From: Dehalogenimonas sp. W
GTDB taxonomy: Bacteria; Chloroflexota; Dehalococcoidia; Dehalococcoidales; Dehalococcoidaceae
Length of the DNA stretch: 64,000 nucleotides
Assembly (NCBI RefSeq): GCF_037094495.1
Contig: NZ_CP146612.1
Location: 1,364,001 to 1,428,000, forward strand
Direction: 5' to 3'
Below are positions 15,978 to 23,288 of the stretch, in pieces (the first letter of the stretch is position 1; the number at the start of each line of letters is the position of its first letter). The notes under the pieces are model-generated. The model searched no databases. It was not told where the DNA came from and saw only the letters and a list, made by a program, of their open reading frames with translations. Both the position numbers and the translations under genes were made by a program.

Positions 15978-17006
15978 ATGGATTTTATCTTAAATCTGAT
16001 TTCCGGCGGGGTTGAGTCCCTTTTTGATTACCTGTCGGCACATGTACTCACCTGCCTGGTACCGGCCTTTTTCATCGCCGGCGGTATCGCCGTGTTCATT
16101 TCGGCACCGGCGGTATTGAAATACTTCGGACCTCAGGCCAACAAATTCTTAAGCTACGGGGTGGCCTCCGTGTCCGGCAGTATACTGGCCGTCTGTTCGT
16201 GTACGGTACTACCGCTGTTTGCCGGTATCTATAAACGGGGCGGCGGTATCGGGCCGGCGACGACCTTTCTGTTCTCCGGCCCGGCCATTAATATCCTGGC
16301 GATAGTCTATTCGGCCCGGTTGCTCGGGTGGGATATCGGTCTGGCCAGAGCCATCGCGGCGGTGTCTCTGGCCATAGTTATCGGGCTGATCATGGCCTAT
16401 CTGTTCAGGCAGGGGGCGGAAAACCAGGCCAGTCCGGAACTGTTTTCCGGCGACACAGATGATGCCAGTCCCCTCTGGCAAACGCTGCTGTTTTTCGGCA
16501 GCATGACCGGGATTCTCATTTTTGCTTCAGCCGCCAACTGGCCGGTTACTATCGCACTACTGGCGGTGTTGGGCTGGGTGTTATGGCGCTTCTTCAGCCT
16601 TGATGAGATTAAACAGTGGCTCAAGGAAACCTGGTCTTTTGTAAAATTGATCTTTCCATGGTTGATCGGCGGTGTTTTTCTAGCCGGGGTTATCAAGACG
16701 ATTATCCCGGCTGATATCATCACCGGCGTGGTCGGGAGCAGCAATATCGGCTCCAATGCCCTGGCCTCGGTTTTCGGCGTCTTGATGTATTTTGCTACGC
16801 TGACGGAAGTGCCGATCATCAAGGCATTTCTGGAACTGGGCATGGATAAGGGGCCGGCGCTGGCGCTGCTGTTGGCCGGACCGGCTCTGTCGCTGCCCAG
16901 CATGCTGGTAATCCGCAAGATCATGGGCAATAAACGGGCTTTTACCTATTTCGGCCTGGTTGCAGTTTCAGCAACACTCGCCGGACTGATCTTCGGGATG
17001 ATATAA
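15978..17006 (+). CDS. ArsP-like DUF318 permease
   Basis: The 342-residue protein has about eight to ten membrane helices. The conserved C-S-C-T-V-L-P-L (residues about 74-81), followed by GGGIGPATTFLFSGPAIN, is the signature of the DUF318/COG0701 family. ArsP, its studied member, exports trivalent methylarsenicals. The second half shows FATLTEVPIIKAF and GPALALLLAGPALSLPS. An uncleaved hydrophilic loop lies at residues about 145-165. It follows the candidate selenoprotein by 72 bases. Together with the ACR3 gene it suggests protection against both inorganic and organic arsenicals or other organometals. Confidence 0.85.
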   Translation: MDFILNLISGGVESLFDYLSAHVLTCLVPAFFIAGGIAVFISAPAVLKYFGPQANKFLSYGVASVSGSILAVCSCTVLPLFAGIYKRGGGIGPATTFLFSGPAINILAIVYSARLLGWDIGLARAIAAVSLAIVIGLIMAYLFRQGAENQASPELFSGDTDDASPLWQTLLFFGSMTGILIFASAANWPVTIALLAVLGWVLWRFFSLDEIKQWLKETWSFVKLIFPWLIGGVFLAGVIKTIIPADIITGVVGSSNIGSNALASVFGVLMYFATLTEVPIIKAFLELGMDKGPALALLLAGPALSLPSMLVIRKIMGNKRAFTYFGLVAVSATLAGLIFGMI

Positions 17007-17027
17007 GAACTTACGGAGCGTTGACGG

Positions 17028-17273
17028 ATGAAAATTAAGATTTTAGGTACCGGTTGCCCCAAGTGCAACCAATTGGAAGCGGTGACCCGTGAGGCTTTGC
17101 AGGAACTGGGTATTGATGCCGAGGTTCAGAAAGTCAAAGATATCAACGAGATAATGGCTTATCCGGTGATGATGACGCCCGCGCTGGTAATCAATGAGAA
17201 GGTGGTGCTGTCCGGCAAGGTGCCCGGTAAATCTGAGGTGGCGGCGTTATTGCAAAAAGCGGCTGCCGCATAG
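17028..17273 (+). CDS. Small thioredoxin-family protein with CPKC active site
   Basis: The 81-residue protein is of the redox-active disulfide protein 2 type (TIGR00412-like). It has strand KIKILGTG, active-site Cys10-Pro-Lys-Cys13, helix, then the cis-Pro region MMTPALVINEKVVLSGKVP. Such proteins commonly accompany DUF318 permeases and ArsR genes. It ends the operon, 21 bases behind the permease gene. It may deliver or reduce the exported metalloid or recycle the Cys-Sec protein. Confidence 0.88.
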   Translation: MKIKILGTGCPKCNQLEAVTREALQELGIDAEVQKVKDINEIMAYPVMMTPALVINEKVVLSGKVPGKSEVAALLQKAAAA

Positions 17274-17288
17274 GCGGTTGACCGGCGG

Positions 17289-17684
17289 TTAAGGTTTCTC
17301 CAGGTAATCCCGGAGGCGATCCCAGTAAAAGTCATGCCAGCCCTGGGCGATGGCTTCGGCGAATTCTTCCGGGACGCCTTCCTGGGTCAGCATCAGGGTG
17401 GTGGCGCCGCGTTTCTCCTGAAGTTCAATGGTAACGAGCGATGAAACGCCCTCCGGCCAGTCCGCCGCCCGCCAGTCCTGAACGATGAGCTTACCCGGGA
17501 CAATTTTGCGGAAGGTGCCGGTTATATAGCCGCCATAGGCTGAGAAACACCCGCCGGGTTTGGCGTTTATTTCGGCCCGGTCACCGGTGAAGGCGGAGTG
17601 CTGTTCACTGTCGGTCAGGGCTTGAAAAACCTTCCGTACCCCAAACTCAAAAACCGCCAACTGGACGATGGTCTTACCGCTCAA
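17289..17684 (-). CDS. SRPBCC/AHSA1-domain protein
   Basis: The product of about 131 residues has an AHSA1-type hydrophobic-ligand fold: FGVRKVFQALTDSEQHSAFTG, then GGCFSAYGGYITGTFRKI, the strand LIVQDWRAADWPEG, VTIELQEKRGATTLMLTQEGVP and a C-terminal helix with GWHDFYWDRLRDYL. The TTG at 17684 is chosen because it begins inside the last codons of the Cys-rich frame (11-base overlap) and upstream codons are an out-of-frame reading of it. It is the last gene of a minus-strand group behind two cyclophilins. The ligand is unknown. Confidence 0.78.
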   Translation of the reverse strand: MSGKTIVQLAVFEFGVRKVFQALTDSEQHSAFTGDRAEINAKPGGCFSAYGGYITGTFRKIVPGKLIVQDWRAADWPEGVSSLVTIELQEKRGATTLMLTQEGVPEEFAEAIAQGWHDFYWDRLRDYLEKP

Positions 17685-17853
17685 CCGGCCGCTCGCAATG
17701 GGGCAGGGTCCGGCGGTGCTTCGCTCGGCAGGCGTCACACTCGTTGTAGCAGGAACAGTTAAGCTGCGGACAGGTGCAAGAGCCGGCAGAGCGACCAATG
17801 GCAGCCGTATCGCCGCTCCCCCGGGTCTCTTGCGGACACTGTCGCGGATTCAT
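17674..17853 (-). CDS. 59-residue cysteine-rich metal-binding-like protein
   Basis: This frame runs from ATG 17853, two bases after the stop of the cyclophilin gene, to TAA at 17676-17674. It has eight Cys residues, seven of them in the C-terminal half in the pattern C-T-C-x4-C-S-C-x3-C-x2-C, then a His and a closing L-P-H-C. This resembles small DUF6485-type Cys-rich proteins, likely to bind zinc or an iron-sulfur cluster. It is tightly coupled on both sides (2-base gap upstream, 11-base overlap downstream), which supports real translation. Confidence 0.65.
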   Translation of the reverse strand: MNPRQCPQETRGSGDTAAIGRSAGSCTCPQLNCSCYNECDACRAKHRRTLPHCERPVER

Positions 17854-17855
17854 TA

Positions 17856-18407
17856 TTAGCTTTCGGTGACCTTAATCCCTTTAATGACCGGCGGGTCAAC
17901 CGGGCTGGACATTTCACCGTGGGGAGAGCGGGCGACCTGGACGGCGGCCAGCTTCTCAATGACGTCCATGCCGGCAATCACCTTGCCGAACTGGGTGTAG
18001 TTGGGCGCGCCGTTAAGGCCGCGGGAGTCAGCGCCGGTGCAGACGAAGAACTGGCTGCCGTTGGTGTTGGGGCCGGCGTTGGCCATGGCGACGATGCCAG
18101 GATCATAGGAGTGTTTCACCGGCAGTTCGTCGGCAAAACGATAGCCGGGGCCGCCGGCGCCGGTGCCGGTGGGGTCGCCTGTCTGGATCATGAAAGTCTT
18201 GATAATGCGATGGAAGATGACACCGTCGTAGAAGCCTTCACCGGCCAGAAAAACGAAGTTATTGACCGTCTTGGGGCTTTCGCCGGCCAGCAGTTCAAGA
18301 GTGAAACTGCCGAGGCTGGTTTCTATCTCTGCACGATATTTCTTAGCCGGGTCAATTTTCATCTCCGGCGGGCTGCTCCAGCGTTTGGGGGTCTGTTCTG
18401 AACTCAT
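17856..18407 (-). CDS. Cyclophilin-type peptidyl-prolyl isomerase (cytoplasmic)
   Basis: The 183-residue protein catalyses cis-trans isomerisation of Xaa-Pro bonds. It shows the cyclophilin core: FHRIIKTFMIQTGDPTGTG with the catalytic Arg, GIVAMANAGPNTNGSQFFV, and YTQFGKVIAGMDV. It lacks a signal peptide, unlike its paralogue just upstream, so the pair divides into a cytoplasmic and an exported form. AAAGGAATAAAATG gives the start. It shares an operon with the Cys-rich and SRPBCC genes. Confidence 0.92.
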   Translation of the reverse strand: MSSEQTPKRWSSPPEMKIDPAKKYRAEIETSLGSFTLELLAGESPKTVNNFVFLAGEGFYDGVIFHRIIKTFMIQTGDPTGTGAGGPGYRFADELPVKHSYDPGIVAMANAGPNTNGSQFFVCTGADSRGLNGAPNYTQFGKVIAGMDVIEKLAAVQVARSPHGEMSSPVDPPVIKGIKVTES

Positions 18408-18439
18408 TTTATTCCTTTCAGTATTTTTATTAGCTCTGG

Positions 18440-19006
18440 TTAATCGGAAGTGATGGTGACGCTGATCATATAGGGAGGGTCAATGGGTTTGGAAAGTTCG
18501 CCGGAAGCCGAAAGCGTCACCGGCACAGCGGCGATTTTCGCCACCACGTCCATACCCTCAACCACCTTGCCGAACTGGGTGTAGGCCGGATTCTGGTTTA
18601 AACTCAGTGCATTGGCACCGGTGCAGATAAAAAACTGGCTGCCGTTGGTGTCGGGGCCGCGGTTAGCCATGGCGACGATGCCGGGATCATAAGACCGTTT
18701 GACCGGCAGTTCATCGGCGAAGGTGTAGCCGGGGCCGCCGGCGCCGGTGCCCTGGGGGTCGCCGGTTTGAATCATAAAGGGTTCCATGATGCGGTGGAAG
18801 ATGATACCGTCATAAAAACCGTCTTCGGCCAGGTCAATGAAGTTCTGGACGGTATTGGGGGCATCTTCAGTAAAAAACTCAATCTTGATGGTGCCCAGAT
18901 TGGTTTCAATGACGGCGTATTGTTGTTTCGGGGTTGAACTACAGCCGGCGGCAGTCAGGATAGCCAGTATCGGCAGGACTAACAGAAAGGTTTTTAAAAG
19001 TTTCAT
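18440..19006 (-). CDS. Lipoprotein cyclophilin-type peptidyl-prolyl isomerase
   Basis: The 188-residue protein has a lipoprotein signal peptide (KLLKTFLLVLPILAILTA) with lipobox A-A-G-C and lipidated Cys22. A complete cyclophilin domain follows, with FHRIMEPFMIQTGDPQGTG, IVAMANRGPDTNGSQFFI and YTQFGKVVEGMDV. It would act outside the membrane on exported proteins. Its domain is closely similar to the next gene, so the two arose by tandem duplication, one gaining or losing the export signal. It is 32 bases upstream of that gene. Confidence 0.92.
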   Translation of the reverse strand: MKLLKTFLLVLPILAILTAAGCSSTPKQQYAVIETNLGTIKIEFFTEDAPNTVQNFIDLAEDGFYDGIIFHRIMEPFMIQTGDPQGTGAGGPGYTFADELPVKRSYDPGIVAMANRGPDTNGSQFFICTGANALSLNQNPAYTQFGKVVEGMDVVAKIAAVPVTLSASGELSKPIDPPYMISVTITSD

Positions 19007-19132
19007 CTTACCTCTTGGTTATTGGAAATGAGCCTTAATGATACGGGAAAAGCCCCGTCATTGCCAAATCGGGGGCTATTAAAAGTGACTTTGCCGGTAT
19101 ATAATCTGTTCAATATCGCGGCGGAGGAATCC

Positions 19133-19360
19133 ATGAAAATAGAAAAACCGATTTCCAGCGTCTCCATTAACTACAAGGACGGCACCAAAGAATATTTAGA
19201 CGTTTACGCCGTGGTGGGCCTCTCCGGGGATACCTGGTACAGCGCCCTGATGTCACCAGCCGACGAGGAAGAAAAGGTCACCCTGAACAATCTGATGGTG
19301 GACCTGTCCGACGCCATGCTGGAAGACCTGGATAAACTGCGGGGCAAAGGCAAGCGCTAG
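19133..19360 (+). CDS. Small hypothetical protein
   Basis: The 75-residue product starts at ATG 19133 after GGAGG (19123-19127), with TATAAT at 19100-19105 as a likely -10 box. It begins with a small beta sheet (SVSINYKDGTKEYLDVYAVV) and ends in an acidic-to-basic helix (LSDAMLEDLDKLRGKGKR). The frame is open further upstream but without a better start. It has no Cys or catalytic motif, and the family is not recognised. It converges with the next minus-strand gene, with a 4-base overlap. Confidence 0.6.
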   Translation: MKIEKPISSVSINYKDGTKEYLDVYAVVGLSGDTWYSALMSPADEEEKVTLNNLMVDLSDAMLEDLDKLRGKGKR

Positions 19361-19545
19361 CAGTCCGGTTTTTCATCCCGCACAGGTTGCGGCCTTACCC
19401 TGAGATACATGATGCCGGCGGTGGCCAGGCCCATGATGACCCAGGCTATCCCCATCAGCGGCTGGCCGCTGCTCCACAGGCTGATGCCTAAGCCGTCCAT
19501 CAGTCCGGCGGTGATTCCGATCAACAGTGACATATTGATTTCCAT
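19357..19545 (-). CDS. Small two-helix membrane protein
   Basis: The 62-residue frame has two hydrophobic segments (MSLLIGITAGLMDGLGISLW and MGIAWVIMGLATAGIMYL) and a basic C-terminal tail (RVRPQPVRDEKPDC). ATG 19533 (internal Met5) may be the real start because a GGA lies 8 bases ahead of it. The gene overlaps the end of the gene at 19133 by 4 bases, tail to tail. The hydrophobic pattern is convincing, but the ribosome site is weak. Confidence 0.5.
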   Translation of the reverse strand: MEINMSLLIGITAGLMDGLGISLWSSGQPLMGIAWVIMGLATAGIMYLRVRPQPVRDEKPDC

Positions 19546-19689
19546 TTCCGCCGCAGATGGGGCAGGGAAGGCAGCTGCTTTTGTTTAATTTTACCGGTTA
19601 ATCTTATATTCGGGGAATACGGGACAGTACCCGTTTATGGCGAAATTACTACGCGAATCCGGGGTTAATCCCCTTAGTTTGGCTGGTGC

Positions 19690-19935
19690 TTATGTGGCCA
19701 GCCTGGCTTCCAGCTCGGCATTGGCCGGTTCCACCAGGATGGTGCCGTCCGGGAAGACGATGGTGGGGACGCTGCGGCACCCCTTGTTGAGGCGCTCCAC
19801 TTCAGCGGCGGCGTTCTGATCCTCGGCCAGGTCTATCCACTTGTAGGCAACGCCTTTGGCCTCAAAAACCCGCTTGGCCCGGTGGCAGTCGGGGCACCAG
19901 GTGGTACCGTACATGATGATTTCTTTTTCAGACAT
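19690..19935 (-). CDS. Glutaredoxin-like protein
   Basis: The 81-residue protein has the glutaredoxin fold: strand EIIMYGTTW, active-site Cys14-Pro-Asp-Cys17, KRVFEAKGVAYKWIDLAED, then SVPTIVFPDGTILVEP with the cis-Pro after Val. It resembles mycoredoxin/NrdH-type glutaredoxins that act with thioredoxin reductase or low-molecular-weight thiols. GGAGAGGTGTTGAATG precedes the start. It is a single gene, with no ribonucleotide-reductase neighbour. Confidence 0.9.
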   Translation of the reverse strand: MSEKEIIMYGTTWCPDCHRAKRVFEAKGVAYKWIDLAEDQNAAAEVERLNKGCRSVPTIVFPDGTILVEPANAELEARLAT

Positions 19936-20072
19936 TCAACACCTCTCCATAACATTATAAAACGGATTGGCGGGAACCGGTTAACGATATACAGCTCCGT
20001 GGAGCCGCACAAAGAAAAATTGGACGTGGGCAGGTTTATCATCGCTGAATCAGGCACTCATCAGCTTCGCCG

Positions 20073-20813
20073 TTATTTTACTCCCAGCTTATATGACATT
20101 GTTTTAAGTTTTCCGTCCGGGCTGATGTTAACCGGGATAGCGCCGGAAGGAATTTCCGAAAGCTCACCGTTATCAGTGACGGAGCGATAACCATCAGCCA
20201 GGCCGAATCCCTGGCACTTATCCGGGGTGACCATGCCGCCGGAAACTATCATTCGCATAGCGCAATCCACCGCCAGGTCCGGACGACAAATTTGGTTTTC
20301 CCTAAGCAACTGCAGGAAGCCGGATGTCGGTAGCGGGGAAGTCGGCACATAGACGACATAAATCTTCTCGCCATTTTCGTCGACCATCTCGTTGGTGATA
20401 AAAGCCAAGGCCTTCATCCCGGCACGTGGAAAGTCTACCAACACCGTTTCTTTGAAGGCGGTCCTCCTGACGCCGCCCAGCGAATCCATTACCTGCTTGG
20501 CACCTGTATAAATTTGGGAATAGAGGGGAACGCGTTCCATCCCCTGGTCCAGCCTTTTTAACATGGCTCGCCCTAGTCCATTGTGCAGAACCAGTCCGAC
20601 CCCCCAGATCAAGAGCAGCGTACTCAATATACCCAGGCCCATGATTTGCTGACCGAAGATAATGGTTATGAGGGGTTGCAGGATGCCATCTATCGTGGTG
20701 AAGACCCAGATAAGAATTAATATGGAAGCCAGAATCGGAATCAGAAAGAGCATACCGGATGTAAACTCTTTTTTGATGTTTCCTGTCAGCCACCGTCCGT
20801 GTTTATTGAACAT
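20073..20813 (-). CDS. DUF502 family membrane protein
   Basis: The 246-residue protein has two N-terminal membrane helices (about residues 20-42 and 57-78). It then has the DUF502 signature MERVPLYSQIYTGAKQVMDSLGG and a soluble part with FITNEMVDENGEKIYVVYVPTSPLPTSGF. The family's function is unknown. Plant members are linked to membrane trafficking or ethylene responses, which does not inform this case. It is monocistronic, between a glutaredoxin and a DUF1540 gene. Confidence 0.88.
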   Translation of the reverse strand: MFNKHGRWLTGNIKKEFTSGMLFLIPILASILILIWVFTTIDGILQPLITIIFGQQIMGLGILSTLLLIWGVGLVLHNGLGRAMLKRLDQGMERVPLYSQIYTGAKQVMDSLGGVRRTAFKETVLVDFPRAGMKALAFITNEMVDENGEKIYVVYVPTSPLPTSGFLQLLRENQICRPDLAVDCAMRMIVSGGMVTPDKCQGFGLADGYRSVTDNGELSEIPSGAIPVNISPDGKLKTMSYKLGVK

Positions 20814-21003
20814 TCAGGACTACCCCCGGATAATCACCCGGCTAAACCAACCGTTATTCCCATGATCGTTCACATTCGTAGCGACCCCTAATTAGGCACC
20901 GGGGCACTAATTCAAATCGGTGTACATAAAATCGGAAGCGTCTCCACTTGAGCCAAGGATTTTGCGGTTAATCAAACCCTTCCATGCAAATCACGCCGAC
21001 GAA

Positions 21004-21294
21004 TCACTTGCACTCAAAAGTGCTGCAATCCGCCGAAAAATTGTTGAAGCAGGTGACATCAATGGCCGGTGCCTGGCATTCCAGGCTGGCGTTGAATTTA
21101 CAATTGGATGCGGCGCAAGCCCCAACACCGCTTTTCAGATCCTGGAATCCACCCTTGCTGGAACCGTGCAGATACGTATGGCACTCGGCGTGCGGTCCGA
21201 CATTAATCGTGGCGGTGTGGCATATTCCCTGGTCGTTGTAGGCGCATACCCCCATGTTGCACTGGGACACGGAACTCATGGAACTCTGAAGCAT
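21004..21294 (-). CDS. Tandem DUF1540 Cys-rich protein
   Basis: The 96-residue protein contains two copies of the DUF1540 motif, each with four conserved Cys. The first is SVSQCNMGVCAYNDQGICHT with a following HAEC-HTY, and the second GVGACAASNCKFNASLECQA with a following DCSTF. DUF1540 proteins are small, probably metal-binding, and common in anaerobes. The ATG at 21294 follows AGGAGGGTGAG. Upstream in-frame codons are rejected as they precede this strong site. Confidence 0.85.
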   Translation of the reverse strand: MLQSSMSSVSQCNMGVCAYNDQGICHTATINVGPHAECHTYLHGSSKGGFQDLKSGVGACAASNCKFNASLECQAPAIDVTCFNNFSADCSTFECK

Positions 21295-21417
21295 CTCACC
21301 CTCCTGTTCTTTTAGGAACAGAATAAAACAGCATGAGGGGTTGAGCAATACGTAAAACCCCGCAATTTAATGTGTGAAGGTACCTAAAAATCGGGGCAAT
21401 TGGCTGACTTGAGTAGG

Positions 21418-21672
21418 CTAGTGTTTGAAATGGACGAAGATGCGGCCGAAGTTCTTGTCGTCTTTTTCCAGCCGGTGGTAGAGCTTTTTGATGTCCGGCT
21501 GGGCCAGAAAGCGCAGTACCTTTTTCTTTAACTGGCCGGAGCCTTTGCCGGGGATAATCTCTACCGGGGTGATACGTTTGGCGACGGCCTCGTTAATGAC
21601 GCGATTGAGTTCGGCGTCAATAGCGGCGCCTTTGTTGAAGATATCATGCAGATCAAGGGTAATTTTAGCCAT
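21418..21672 (-). CDS. Smr-domain protein
   Basis: The 84-residue product is a stand-alone Smr domain: L-D-L-H near the N-terminus, VEIIPGKGSGQLKKKVLRFL with the G-K-G-S-G loop, and an aromatic C-terminus. Smr domains are small nucleases or nucleic-acid-binding modules related to the tail of MutS2. The Met at 21672 with GGAG upstream is chosen over the Met at 21690. A tRNA-Val gene lies 50 bases upstream on the same strand. Confidence 0.85.
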   Translation of the reverse strand: MAKITLDLHDIFNKGAAIDAELNRVINEAVAKRITPVEIIPGKGSGQLKKKVLRFLAQPDIKKLYHRLEKDDKNFGRIFVHFKH

Positions 21673-21722
21673 TTGGGTACTCCGAATCATTGGCAGGCAG
21701 GGGTGTTATGCCGGGTTGAAAG

Positions 21723-21799
21723 TGGTGGGCGGTAGTGGTCTCGAACCACTGACCTCTGCGATGTCAACGCAGTGCTCTAACCAACTGAGCTAACCGCCC
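21723..21799 (-). tRNA. tRNA-Val (anticodon GAC)
   Basis: Read on the minus strand, the 77-base gene folds as a complete cloverleaf. It has acceptor GGGCGGT/ACCGCCC, D arm GCTC/GAGC, anticodon stem CTGCG/CGCAG with loop TTGACAT (anticodon GAC, valine), T arm AGTGG/CCACT with TTCGAGA, discriminator A, and an encoded CCA at 21723-21725. Confidence 0.97.
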
Positions 21800-21871
21800 C
21801 AGAGAAGCGCTAAGATTTTAGCGGAAGCGGCCTTCTATGGCAAGCGCCGCTGTAACCGCGAAGCCGGTCTC

Positions 21872-22480
21872 TTAGCTGAGATAATCCCGGCCGGGAGTAA
21901 TAACCCGGGCCACCGCGGCTGCGGCCGCAGTCTTGATCAGGTCACCGGCCAGGAAGGGCGCGACACCCATGGCGATAACCGAGGCCAGGGTGGGCGTCTG
22001 ACCGATGAAGCCGAGCCAGAGGTACAGCCAGATAACGCCGGGGATATAAATGAGCAGGACCGATGCCAGGGCCATCAGGCCGAACATCCGGGGTACGGTC
22101 CGGGAAATAACATATTTGTCAGTAATGTGGCCGATAACCAGGGCGGCCAGGATAAAACCGATGAGATAACCGAAGGTGGAGCCGAAACCGGCGACACCGC
22201 CGGTGAACCAGGGAACGCCGACAATACCCAGCCCGACATATAAAGCCATGGCCCCGCCGCCCCACCAACGCCCCAGCGTAACGCCGGCCAGCAGCACGGC
22301 GAAGGTCTGCATGGTAACGGGAACCGGGGTAAACGGCAGGAGCGAAAACTTAACCTGTGCCAGCAGACCGGTTAAAGCGGCAAAGCCGATAACCAGGGCG
22401 ATTTTAGCCGGGACAGACAACGCCTGTCGGCGGCGGAATACGTCATATTTCAGCTGTTCAAATTGAGCTAACAGTTCCAT
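21872..22480 (-). CDS. bioY: Biotin transporter substrate-binding membrane protein
   Basis: BioY is the S component of an ECF-type biotin importer or acts alone. The 202-residue protein has about six membrane helices and the family motifs TPVPVTMQTFAVLLAG, LGRWWGGGAMALYVGLG and GGVAGFGSTFGYLIGF, ending with FLAGDLIKTAAAAAVAR. The gene follows a small protein gene by 15 bases on the minus strand. No ecfA/ecfT genes are nearby, so it would use a shared energising module or act alone. Confidence 0.93.
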   Translation of the reverse strand: MELLAQFEQLKYDVFRRRQALSVPAKIALVIGFAALTGLLAQVKFSLLPFTPVPVTMQTFAVLLAGVTLGRWWGGGAMALYVGLGIVGVPWFTGGVAGFGSTFGYLIGFILAALVIGHITDKYVISRTVPRMFGLMALASVLLIYIPGVIWLYLWLGFIGQTPTLASVIAMGVAPFLAGDLIKTAAAAAVARVITPGRDYLS

Positions 22481-22495
22481 GTGAGACTCCGGTAA

Positions 22496-22735
22496 TTATT
22501 TTCTTGCGATAGTCGGTTTTTCGCTGGCCAGAAGGTTGTAGGTGCTGACCCGGCCGCAACCGGCGCAGGTGACCGAGATGGTTATCGGCTGGCTCATCAC
22601 CCGCTCGGCGACATTGGTGACGATGGAGTCAATGTTATCCAGCCGTTCATCCAGAACGGCCAGTTGCTGAGCGATGTCTTCCAGCGTCGGGGCGGCTTCG
22701 CGCCGCGTTACCTGCGATTTGGATTTATCGGCCAA
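22496..22735 (-). CDS. Small coiled-coil protein with one CxxC
   Basis: The frame has a central helical heptad region (LEDIAQQLAVLDERLDNIDS) and a C-terminal beta part with C-A-G-C-G. TTG 22735 is preferred because GGAG lies 6 bases ahead. TTG 22747 is the alternative. It precedes bioY by 15 bases. No family is recognised. The single Cys pair would need a second copy (dimer) to bind zinc. Confidence 0.6.
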   Translation of the reverse strand: MADKSKSQVTRREAAPTLEDIAQQLAVLDERLDNIDSIVTNVAERVMSQPITISVTCAGCGRVSTYNLLASEKPTIARK

Positions 22736-22823
22736 ATTATGCTCCAAAGGGTTCAGTGTTGAACCATTATAGGTTTTGAACCAGTGAGTGTCAAAACGCC
22801 GGGTTTCACCCGAACGAGTTTTT

Positions 22824-23288
22824 TTAGCCCATGGCCTTCATGAGGTTGGCCATTTCAATGGCCTGAACCGCGGCGTCAAAACCCTTGTTACCCATCTTGG
22901 AACCGGAGCGCTCTATGGCCTGTTCCAGCGTATCGGCGGTGATGACGCCGAAGATTACAGGGGTGCCGGTATCCAGATTCACCGCGGCCACACCCTTGGC
23001 TACTTCGCCGGCGACGTAATCAAAATGAGGGGTACTGCCTTTGATGACGGCGCCCAGACAGACCACTCCGTCATAGCGGCCACTCTTCGCCAGTTTCTTG
23101 GCAGCCAGCGGAATTTCAAAAGCGCCGGGCACCCAGGCGAAATCAACATCGGCGTCGTTCACGCCGTGCCGGGCGAAGGCGTCTTTAGCCCCGGACAGCA
23201 GTTTGCCGGTCATGAATTCATTGAAACGTGAGACGACCACCGCGAATTTAAGCCCCTGGCCGATGAGAGAACCTTCAAAATTAGCCAT
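22824..23288 (-). CDS. ribH: 6,7-dimethyl-8-ribityllumazine synthase
   Basis: RibH makes the lumazine precursor of riboflavin from dihydroxybutanone phosphate and the ribitylamino-uracil. The 154-residue protein shows [50 protein letters not shown] with the catalytic His, and [18 protein letters not shown]. The ATG lies inside the last codons of ribBA (8-base overlap), so the two are coupled. It is the last gene of the riboflavin operon. Confidence 0.96.
   Translation of the reverse strand: MANFEGSLIGQGLKFAVVVSRFNEFMTGKLLSGAKDAFARHGVNDADVDFAWVPGAFEIPLAAKKLAKSGRYDGVVCLGAVIKGSTPHFDYVAGEVAKGVAAVNLDTGTPVIFGVITADTLEQAIERSGSKMGNKGFDAAVQAIEMANLMKAMG

Noticed and set aside
19051-19077. AGCCCC/GGGGCT hairpin upstream of the gene at 19133
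   Set aside because: The stem is only six pairs and sits antisense to no obvious transcript end, so a terminator call is not supported.
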